A stretch of DNA of 64,000 nucleotides from Pseudomonas bijieensis. Lineage in GTDB: Bacteria; Pseudomonadota; Gammaproteobacteria; Pseudomonadales; Pseudomonadaceae. The position numbers and the translations under genes are program-made. The stretch is taken from the NCBI RefSeq assembly GCF_013347965.1, contig NZ_CP048810.1:5517501-5581500 (forward strand), written 5' to 3'. Each line of letters starts with the position of its first letter. Position 1 is the first letter of the stretch. The notes beneath the pieces were generated by a model. The model saw only the letters and a program-made list of their open reading frames with translations. It was not told where the DNA came from and did not search any database. Shown piece by piece: positions 58,408 to 64,000 of the stretch.

Positions 58408-58642
58408 ATGGCACGTAAAGCCTTTGAAACCTTTGAAGCTGTTTCCGCGGTCGTTCCCAATGAAGGCGGCGGCTACCATGCCGCCATTGCCACCAAGGCT
58501 ATTGGCGGCTCCGGTGCGCCGCGTTTCAACAAGGTGCTTGAGGAGCAGACCTTCAAGACAGCTACCGAGGCCGACGATGCGGCCGCCGTGCAGTTGACCC
58601 ATCTCAAGGGGGGTCGACGACGAGGGTGGGTTGGTCTGGTAA
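58408..58642 (+). CDS. Small hypothetical protein, frameshifted at G6
   Basis: From ATG 58408: MARKAFETFEAVSAVVPNEG, then GGYHAAIATKAIGGSGAPRF, a conserved-looking small cytoplasmic protein of unknown function. At the six Gs (58608-58613) the frame slips; with five Gs it ends LKGVDDEGGLVW and stops at 58642 (77 residues). As written, the frame runs on through the following inverted repeat to 58827, which gives a nonsense tail. Confidence 0.65.
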
Positions 58643-58664
58643 TCAGTATTTTGGGAGTTGCTTT

Positions 58665-58757
58665 TGTGGCGAGGGAGCTTGCTCCCGCTTGGGTGCGAAG
58701 CACCCACCAAAAAAGGGGCCGCTTCGCAGCCCAGCGGGAGCAAGCTCCCTCGCCACA
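58665..58757. repeat. GTGGCGAGGGAGC-type inverted repeat
   Basis: TGTGGCGAGGGAGCTTGCTC and the inverse ending CTCCCTCGCCACA with a short core, between convergent genes. Confidence 0.8.
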
Positions 58758-58775
58758 GGGGGGGGCGCGCTGCTC

Positions 58776-59396
58776 CTACTTTGGGCGGTGCATCTTGAAC
58801 AAGGCCTCAGGCCCCAACTGGAAGTAATCCGCCGGCCCGCCACCGCGCAAGATCGGCTCGGCGGCGGCAGTGTCGTACACCCCATCCTTCAACAGCCACT
58901 TGGCGATATGCACGGCGACCACTTCGCCGAGGATCAGCCAGCTCGGCACCAGCCCCTTGTCCGCTCGCTGCAATTGAATGATCTGCGTGACCTTGCATTC
59001 GAAGGACACCGGGCTTTCGGCGACGCGCGGCACCTGGATCACCCGTGACGGGGCGGTCGTCAAACCCGCCAGTTCGAACTCATTGACCTCCGGCGCGACC
59101 ATCGCGCAGCTCTGGTTCATCTGCTCGGCCAACGGGCGCGTAGCCAGGTTCCAGGCGAACTCGCCGGTCTGTTCGATGTTGTTCAGGCTGTCTTTGCGCC
59201 CGACGCTGGAAAAACCAATGATCGGCGGGATGTAGTTGAAGGCGTTGAAGAAGCTGTAGGGCGCCAGGTTCAGGCGGCCTTCGGCATCCTGGGACGAAAT
59301 CCAGCCGATGGGGCGCGGGCCGACGATGGCATTGAACGGATCGTGGGGCAGGCCGTGACCGTTGGCAGGTTCGTAGAAATGGATGTCGTCGGGCAT
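58776..59396 (-). CDS. Flavin reductase family protein (FMN-binding split barrel)
   Basis: 206 residues from ATG 59396 (AGGAAA upstream). Sequence HDPFNAIVGPRPIGWISSQDAEGRLNLAPYSFFNAF is typical of the DIM6/NTAB flavin reductase-like family, with NPPI-type IPPIIGFSS and a final HRPK. Binds FMN; may reduce flavin for a partner monooxygenase, possibly the nearby ABM protein, which is speculation. Confidence 0.86.
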   Translation of the reverse strand: MPDDIHFYEPANGHGLPHDPFNAIVGPRPIGWISSQDAEGRLNLAPYSFFNAFNYIPPIIGFSSVGRKDSLNNIEQTGEFAWNLATRPLAEQMNQSCAMVAPEVNEFELAGLTTAPSRVIQVPRVAESPVSFECKVTQIIQLQRADKGLVPSWLILGEVVAVHIAKWLLKDGVYDTAAAEPILRGGGPADYFQLGPEALFKMHRPK

Positions 59397-59475
59397 GGCG
59401 AGTGTTTCCTGGAAGGCATTCGTAGGCGGCCAATAGTGCAAGGCCGGGCCTTTTATTTCCAGATTTGGTTGATGC

Positions 59476-59551
59476 AAAAAGATCGCAGCTTTCGGCAGCT
59501 TCTACAGATTGAATACGGTCCTGTAGGAACTGCCGAAGGTTGCGATCTTTT
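59476..59551. repeat. GATCGCAGC...GCTGCGATC-type inverted repeat
   Basis: AAAAGATCGCAGCTTTCGGC and the inverse ending GTTGCGATCTTTTGA with CTACAG/CTGTAG inner arms. Same family as 21287-21390. Confidence 0.75.
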
Positions 59552-59563
59552 GACGTTCAATCA

Positions 59564-59923
59564 TTAACCAATCGCTTCGGCGGTACCGGTCTTGTCGAAA
59601 CCGTCAGCAGCGATGGCATCGGCGGTACCGGTCTTGTCGAACCCGTCAGCGGCGATGGCATCGGCGGTGCCGGTTTTGTCGAACCCGTCAGCGGCGATGG
59701 CATCGGCGGTGCCGGTTTTGTCGAACCCGTCAGCGGCGATGGCATCGGCGGTGCCGGTTTTGTCAAAGCCATCGGCGGCGTAGCTACCGGCATGGCTGCG
59801 TTCGATGGCAGCGCTGGCGCCCGAGCTGAAGGAAGCGGTACCAGTCTTGTCGAAACCGTCGGCGGCGAAGGTGTTGGCAGCCAATACGGACAGGGTCAGG
59901 GCGAGGATCAGTTTGGTTTTCAT
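59564..59923 (-). CDS. Secreted protein of 14-residue tandem repeats, function unknown
   Basis: 119 residues from ATG 59923 (GGAG upstream). Signal peptide MKTKLILALTLSVLAANTFA, one ADGFDKTGTA unit, a short spacer (SFSSGASAAIERSHAGSY), then five consecutive AADGFDKTGTADAI units (last one with E for D). No catalytic residues. The regular acidic DGFD loop could bind metal, but this is only a guess. Not recognised as a named family. Confidence 0.75.
   Translation of the reverse strand: MKTKLILALTLSVLAANTFAADGFDKTGTASFSSGASAAIERSHAGSYAADGFDKTGTADAIAADGFDKTGTADAIAADGFDKTGTADAIAADGFDKTGTADAIAADGFDKTGTAEAIG
59570..59779 (-). repeat. Five 42-bp tandem repeats within the secreted repeat gene
   Basis: Five head-to-tail 42-base units encode the AADGFDKTGTADAI repeats. 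The middle copies are identical at DNA level in long stretches, so the number can change by slippage or recombination. Confidence 0.9.
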
Positions 59924-60252
59924 GGTGGTCACTCCAGGTTCGTTGGCGATGTGTCTTGCATGGGTTGAATGCTACGCCAATTAAATTGATTAAAAAGCGC
60001 AAAATAATGCTAAAAGCCATCGATTAAATCGATGTTAAGGGCGGCGCATATAATCCGCTTCAGCAGTCGGAGCGAACCTTGCGCAGGTCATCGATTCAAT
60101 GAGTTCAGGGTGTGGCAAGTGCATTAACGGGTGATTAATCGCCGTTCAATGACGGATTTTTCATACGTTGCCGACCTGTTTTTCACCGCTGCGATGTCAA
60201 CTTGCTCCCACGGTTAGCCCCAAGAGTTGGCCGCCATCCTCTGGAGCCTGCG
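59924..60252. other. AT-rich divergent intergenic region with palindrome
   Basis: About 330 bases between the repeat-protein gene and the membrane-protein gene. It contains CATCGATTAAATCGATG (60018-60034), a near-perfect palindrome and possible operator, and the related CAATTAAATTGATTAAAAAG at about 59978. No firm promoter assignment. Confidence 0.5.
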
Positions 60253-61011
60253 ATGAATAAACTGCCTCAAATCACCTTGGCCTTTTGGGTCATGAAGATC
60301 TGCGCGACGACCCTGGGCGAAACCGCAGGGGATTTGTTATCGATGACCCTCAATGTCGGTTACGCCATCAGCTCGCTGATTCTGATCAGCGTGTTCGTCC
60401 TGACGCTGGTTACACAGCTGATGGCCAAGACCTACAAGCCGCTGCTGTACTGGATCGTGATCCTGTCCACCAGCACGGCGGGCACCACAATGTCCGATTT
60501 CATGGATCGCACCCTTGAATTGGGTTACGCCACCGGGTCGATGATCCTGATTGCGATTCTGTTGGCGATTTTCGCAGCCTGGCGCCTGAGCGGTGATTCG
60601 CTCAACGTCACCAAGGTGCAGACCTTTCGCGGCGAGATGTTCTACTGGATGGCGATTCTGTTTTCCAACACCTTGGGCACCGCGCTCGGTGATTACCTGG
60701 CCGACGACTCGGGGCTGGGATTTGCTGGCGGCGCATTGCTGATCAGCTCGACCATTGCCGTAGTCGTGCTGCTCAAGTACTTCACCAGGATTTCGTCGGT
60801 GGTGTTGTTCTGGATAGCCTTCGTGCTGACACGCCCCCTTGGCGCGACGCTGGGCGACTTGATGACCAAGCCTCATGAGAAAGGGGGGCTGGACTTCGGC
60901 ACCGTCGGCTCATCGGCGGTGTTGGCGGGGATACTGATCGTGATGGTCGCGGGCGCGGCGTATGCGCAGAACCGTTATGGCAACAGGCAGCGTGCGGCTG
61001 AGTTGAGCTGA
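60253..61011 (+). CDS. COG4705-type membrane protein with four internal repeats
   Basis: 252 residues, about eight membrane helices. Four internal repeats each carry a T-x-G/G-x-x-x-x-D core: TTLGETAGDLLSMTLNVGY, STAGTTMSDFMDRTLELGY, NTLGTALGDYLADDSGLGF and PLGATLGDLMTKPHEKGG. This arrangement matches uncharacterised membrane proteins of COG4705. The conserved buried acidic residues suggest ion or metal transport, unproven. ATG 60253 with GGAG upstream. Confidence 0.75.
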   Translation: MNKLPQITLAFWVMKICATTLGETAGDLLSMTLNVGYAISSLILISVFVLTLVTQLMAKTYKPLLYWIVILSTSTAGTTMSDFMDRTLELGYATGSMILIAILLAIFAAWRLSGDSLNVTKVQTFRGEMFYWMAILFSNTLGTALGDYLADDSGLGFAGGALLISSTIAVVVLLKYFTRISSVVLFWIAFVLTRPLGATLGDLMTKPHEKGGLDFGTVGSSAVLAGILIVMVAGAAYAQNRYGNRQRAAELS

Positions 61012-61048
61012 TTACCGCGCCGCCGCTCCCACAGGTTCGGCGCAAATC

Positions 61049-61073
61049 CTGTGGGAGCGAGCCTGCTCGCGAT
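61049..61073. repeat. Single REP element
   Basis: CTGTGGGAGCGAGCCTGCTC...GCGAT between convergent genes; a partial inverted partner (CGCTCCCACAGG) precedes it at 61024. Confidence 0.75.
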
Positions 61074-61114
61074 GGGGCCATCACAGCCACCGTTGCAGTG
61101 ACTGTGGAACCCTG

Positions 61115-62434
61115 TCAGTCGGTGACGATCCGCGAGTGCTTGCGGGTGTCTTTCATGGTGATGTACACCAGCAGCGACACGGCGATGCACGCCGTCACGT
61201 ACCAGTAGTAGCCGGTTTCCATGCCGATGCTCTTGAACCACAGCGCGATGTATTCAGCGGTGCCGCCGAAGATCGACACGGTCAGCGCGTAGGGCAGGCC
61301 GACGCCCAGGGCGCGGATTTCAGTGGGAAACAACTCGGCTTTGACCACGGCGTTGATCGAGGTGTAGCCGCTGACGATGATCAGTGCGGCCATGATCAGG
61401 AAGAACGCGCCCCACCAGGTCTGGATGGTGTGCAGAGTGGTGAGGATTGGCACGGTGCACAGCGTGCCGAGGATGCCGAAGGCAATCAGGATCGGCCGGC
61501 GTCCGATCTTGTCCGACAGCCCGCCGATTACCGGCTGCAGGCACATGAACAGGAACAGTGTGGCGGCGGAAATGGTGGTGGAGTCGGAGATGCTCATGCC
61601 GACGGTGTTCACCAGGTATTTCTGCATGTAGGTGGTGTAGGTGTAGAACGCCAGGGTGCCGCCCATGGTCAGGCCGACCACGGTCATCAGTTCCTTGGGA
61701 TGGCGCAGCAAGGTGCGCATGGCGCTTTCCTTGGACTTCTCTTTCTTGGTGAACGACTCGGTTTCCTCCATGCCGCGTCGCAGGTACAGCGCCACGATCG
61801 CGCACAGGGCACCGATGGCGAACGGGATGCGCCAGCCCCAGGCATACAGTTGTTCGGTGGTGAGGAACTGTTGCAGCACGATCAGCACGCCCAGGGCGAT
61901 GAGCTGGCCGGAGATCAGGGTCACGTACTGGAAACTGGAGAAGAAGCCGCGACGTTCCTTGGTCGCCATCTCACTCAGATAGGTCGCCGAGGTACCGTAC
62001 TCGCCACCCACCGACAGGCCTTGGAGCAAGCGGGCAAACACCAGCAGAATCGGCGCGCCGACGCCGATGGTTTCGTAGCTCGGGCTCAGGGCGATGATCA
62101 GCGAGCCGAAGCACATCAGGTATACCGACGCCATCAACGCCCGCTTGCGTCCGGCGCGGTCGGCGTACAAGCCCATCAACCAGCCGCCAATCGGGCGCAT
62201 CAGGAAGCCTACAGCGAAGATCGCGGCGGTGTTGAGCAATTGGGCGGTGGTGTCGCCCTTGGGGAAGAAGACTTTGGCGAAGTACAACGAGAATGCGGCG
62301 TAGACGTACCAGTCATACCACTCGACCATGTTGCCGACCGAACCGCTGAAGATCGATTTGATCCGGCTGGCGGTGGTTCTTTCACGGGCGGGCACGGCAG
62401 CCGACCCAAGGGGCAGGGCGTTGGAGTTGTCCAT
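61115..62434 (-). CDS. MFS metabolite:proton symporter (KgtP-like)
   Basis: 439 residues, twelve membrane helices, MHS subfamily. SGSVGNMVEWYDWYVYAAFSLYFAKVFFP at the start, the MFS loop DRAGRKRAL and LQGLSVGGEYGTSATYLSE are typical of alpha-ketoglutarate/dicarboxylate symporters. AAGGATCC precedes the ATG. A sigma-54 promoter and two palindromic activator sites lie upstream, and a DctD-like activator gene is adjacent, which fits regulated dicarboxylate uptake. Confidence 0.88.
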   Translation of the reverse strand: MDNSNALPLGSAAVPARERTTASRIKSIFSGSVGNMVEWYDWYVYAAFSLYFAKVFFPKGDTTAQLLNTAAIFAVGFLMRPIGGWLMGLYADRAGRKRALMASVYLMCFGSLIIALSPSYETIGVGAPILLVFARLLQGLSVGGEYGTSATYLSEMATKERRGFFSSFQYVTLISGQLIALGVLIVLQQFLTTEQLYAWGWRIPFAIGALCAIVALYLRRGMEETESFTKKEKSKESAMRTLLRHPKELMTVVGLTMGGTLAFYTYTTYMQKYLVNTVGMSISDSTTISAATLFLFMCLQPVIGGLSDKIGRRPILIAFGILGTLCTVPILTTLHTIQTWWGAFFLIMAALIIVSGYTSINAVVKAELFPTEIRALGVGLPYALTVSIFGGTAEYIALWFKSIGMETGYYWYVTACIAVSLLVYITMKDTRKHSRIVTD

Positions 62435-62496
62435 TGAAGGATCCTTCGTTTAATTGTTTTTGTGGAGCGCGTGGGAACGCAGCCTGACAGGGCTAT

Positions 62497-62512
62497 AGCA
62501 GGAGCTGTGCCA
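62497..62512 (-). promoter_or_regulatory. Sigma-54 promoter of the symporter gene
   Basis: On the minus strand TGGCACA-GCTC-CTGCT, an excellent match to the -24/-12 consensus TGGCACR-N4-YTGCW. Transcription would start near 62486, about 52 bases before the ATG. Confidence 0.8.
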
Positions 62513-62551
62513 GCGGCTGGAGGGCCGGGCTAGAGGGGTTTGCGGCGCTGG

Positions 62552-62604
62552 ATGAGCGGGAATCCGCTCATTGTGACTGGGGGTGTGGGCGGGAATCCGC
62601 TTAT
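62552..62604 (-). promoter_or_regulatory. Paired palindromic enhancer sites for the sigma-54 activator
   Basis: ATGAGCGG-GAAT-CCGCTCAT (62552-62571) is a perfect 8-bp inverted repeat. A second, imperfect copy GTGGGCGG-GAAT-CCGCTTAT lies at 62585-62604. Their centres are 33 bases apart, close to three helical turns, and they sit roughly 75-110 bases upstream of the predicted start site. Confidence 0.7.
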
Positions 62605-62636
62605 TCGGGCATGGATGTGTTGTCTGTACCGGCCTC

Positions 62637-62820
62637 ATCGCGAGCAGGCTCGCTCCCACATTTTGGCCGGTGTACAGATGACCCTGTGGGAGCGGGCTTG
62701 CTCGCGAAAGCGGTGTGTCAGCCCATTCAATACCGACTGACTCGACGCCTTCGCGAGCAAGCCCGCTCCCACATTTGTCCGGCGTACACATCACCCTGTG
62801 GGAGCGAGCCTGCTCGCGAT
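62637..62820. repeat. REP cluster (four REP elements)
   Basis: Alternating orientation: ATCGCGAGCAGGCTCGCTCC (62637), CTGTGGGAGCGGGCTTGCTC, TTCGCGAGCAAGCCCGCTCC, CTGTGGGAGCGAGCCTGCTC (ending GCGAT at 62820). It lies between the DctD-like gene and the enhancer sites of the symporter. Confidence 0.85.
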
Positions 62821-62852
62821 GGGCCGGTACAGACACAGCAAATTCAGCGGCC

Positions 62853-64000
62853 CTACAAAAACATCTCCCGACTCAACCCATGCCGCTGCATCTTTTCATT
62901 GAAGGTGCGGCGTGGCAGTTGCAGTTCTTCGAGCACCGCTTTCACATCCCCTCTGTGCCGCGTCAGGGCGGCGCGCAGGCATTGGGCTTCGAAGGCTTCC
63001 TGTTGGGCGGCGAGGGACTGGCCGGGTTCGGTGTCCAGGGCCTGCGGTTGATCCAGCCCCAACACCTGGCGTTCGGCGACGTTGGCCAGTTCGCGCACGT
63101 TGCCCGGCCAGTCGTGGCTGAGCAGGTGGCTCAATTGCGGGCCGCTCAGGGGGGCGGCGGCGCGGCCCAGGCGTTCGGCGGCGTTGTGGGTGAAGTGCTC
63201 GAACAGCAGGGGAATGTCCTCGCGTCGTTCCCGCAGCGGTGGCAGGCGCAGCTCGGCGATGTTCAGGCGATAGGCCAGGTCTTCGCGAAACCGCCCGGCC
63301 CGGGCTTCGTCCAGCAGGTCGGGCTTGGTGGCGGCGATGATGCGCAGGTCTACTTGAATGCTTTGGTTGGAACCCAGGCGTTCGAGCTTCTGTTCCTGCA
63401 ATACCCGCAGCAGCTTGACCTGCTGGGCCAGGGGCATGCTCTCTATTTCGTCGAGAAACAGTGTGCCGCCGTCGGCGTATTCGAGTTTGCCGATGCGTTT
63501 GCCTTGGGCGCCGGTGAAGGCCCCGCTTTCATGGCCGAACAGCTCGGCCTCGAACAGCGCTTCGGGAATGGCCGCGCAGTTCAACGCGACGAAGGGTTTG
63601 CTCGCCCTCGGGCCAAAGTCGTGCAGGCAACGGGCGACCAATTCCTTGCCGCTGCCGGTTTCGCCACGGATCAACACGTTGACCGGCAGCGCTGCCAAGT
63701 CCAGCACCTGGCGTCGCAGGTTTTGCAGTGCCCGCGACACACCCAGCAGCGTCCCGTCGAGCCGGGCCCGAGCGTCGGCCTGCTCATGCAGGCGTCGGTT
63801 CTCCAGGACCAGGGTGCGCTTGTCCAGGGCCCGGCGCAGGCTGCCGAGCAAGGCTTCGGGGCTGAAGGGTTTTTCCAGGAAATCGTAGGCGCCGTCGCGC
63901 ATGGCCTCCACGGCCATCGGTACATCGCCATGGCCGGTGAGCAGAATCACTGGCAGGTCCGGATCGCGTCGCTGCACTTCGGCCAGCAGTTCCAGGCCGC
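62853..64000 (-). CDS. Sigma-54-dependent response regulator (DctD-like), 5' end outside window
   Basis: The frame is open to the window edge, so the first part of the receiver domain is missing. Visible: the end of a REC domain ([30 protein letters not shown]), an AAA+ domain (Walker A GETGSGKE, sigma-54-contacting GAFTGA, Walker [10 protein letters not shown]) and a FIS-type helix-turn-helix ([25 protein letters not shown]). Same strand and upstream of the symporter gene; most likely its activator, normally paired with a DctB-type kinase further upstream. Confidence 0.9.
   Translation of the reverse strand, partial: GLELLAEVQRRDPDLPVILLTGHGDVPMAVEAMRDGAYDFLEKPFSPEALLGSLRRALDKRTLVLENRRLHEQADARARLDGTLLGVSRALQNLRRQVLDLAALPVNVLIRGETGSGKELVARCLHDFGPRASKPFVALNCAAIPEALFEAELFGHESGAFTGAQGKRIGKLEYADGGTLFLDEIESMPLAQQVKLLRVLQEQKLERLGSNQSIQVDLRIIAATKPDLLDEARAGRFREDLAYRLNIAELRLPPLRERREDIPLLFEHFTHNAAERLGRAAAPLSGPQLSHLLSHDWPGNVRELANVAERQVLGLDQPQALDTEPGQSLAAQQEAFEAQCLRAALTRHRGDVKAVLEELQLPRRTFNEKMQRHGLSREMFL

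Noticed and set aside
58643..58827. C-terminal half of a 150-residue hypothetical protein
   Set aside because: It is translated from an inverted repeat after a G-run slip; the natural stop is at 58642.
59564..59923. 42-base repeats as a CRISPR or VNTR without coding role
   Set aside because: The units are head-to-tail with no spacers and stay in frame within a signal-peptide-bearing gene.

Overview
The window looks like chromosomal DNA of a fluorescent Pseudomonas (P. fluorescens complex). This rests on high GC with GC-rich codon ends, the many REP/REPIN palindromes of the GTGGGAGCGAGCCTGCTCGCGAT type, a second family of GTGGCGAGGG...CCCTCGCCAC inverted repeats between genes, and typical pseudomonad genes (gcd, purT, metR/metE, a DUF3077/DUF6124 gene, and a 2-ketoarginine decarboxylase linked to a polyamine-type ABC importer). 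No rRNA, tRNA or CRISPR array was seen.

Layout. 0-6 kb: DUF6124 gene with a structured leader, a secreted ADP-ribosyltransferase-like protein, an L,D-transpeptidase, two Nudix hydrolases, a gamma-carbonic anhydrase and small housekeeping genes. 6-12.4 kb: gcd (broken by a one-base indel), purT, a VUT-family transporter, and a PadR regulator/ferric-siderophore reductase operon with three AGATATATCT palindromes. 12.7-21.2 kb: an eight-gene alpha-type (CS1/Cbl) chaperone-usher fimbrial locus with duplicated tip adhesins and several pilin paralogues. 21.4-31 kb: a large bifunctional penicillin-binding protein, repeats and a broken RAYT transposase, an amino-acid permease, a truncated gtr (O-antigen glucosylation) remnant, and an FMN-dependent glutamate synthase-like protein. 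31.3-41.3 kb: a signalling island with two ATGA-coupled blocks (RR-PAS-GGDEF-EAL and RR-GGDEF-EAL; cytochrome c peroxidase, membrane histidine kinase and REC-kinase) and a divergent RR-HD protein. 41.5-48 kb: Nudix, LysE, GNAT, metR/metE and an alpha/beta hydrolase. 48-56.6 kb: LysR regulator, ketoarginine decarboxylase, aldehyde dehydrogenase and a four-gene ABC importer, which together look like uptake and catabolism of a guanidino or polyamine compound. 56.7-64 kb: AraC regulator, small enzymes, a secreted repeat protein, a four-fold-repeat membrane protein, and a KgtP-like symporter behind a sigma-54 promoter with paired palindromic enhancer sites, next to a DctD-like activator that runs off the window.

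A theme across the window is single-base indels in G or C runs that break otherwise good reading frames. There are five cases: gcd, the RAYT, the RR-HD gene, a Nudix gene and a small hypothetical gene. In each, changing one base of the run restores the expected protein. This is more consistent with homopolymer sequencing error than with five independent mutations, but the G7 tract in gcd could also be a switching tract. The most interesting biology is the fimbrial locus, the peroxidase-centred multi-REC signalling island, the two-lobed ADP-ribosyltransferase and the complete sigma-54 control region of the symporter.
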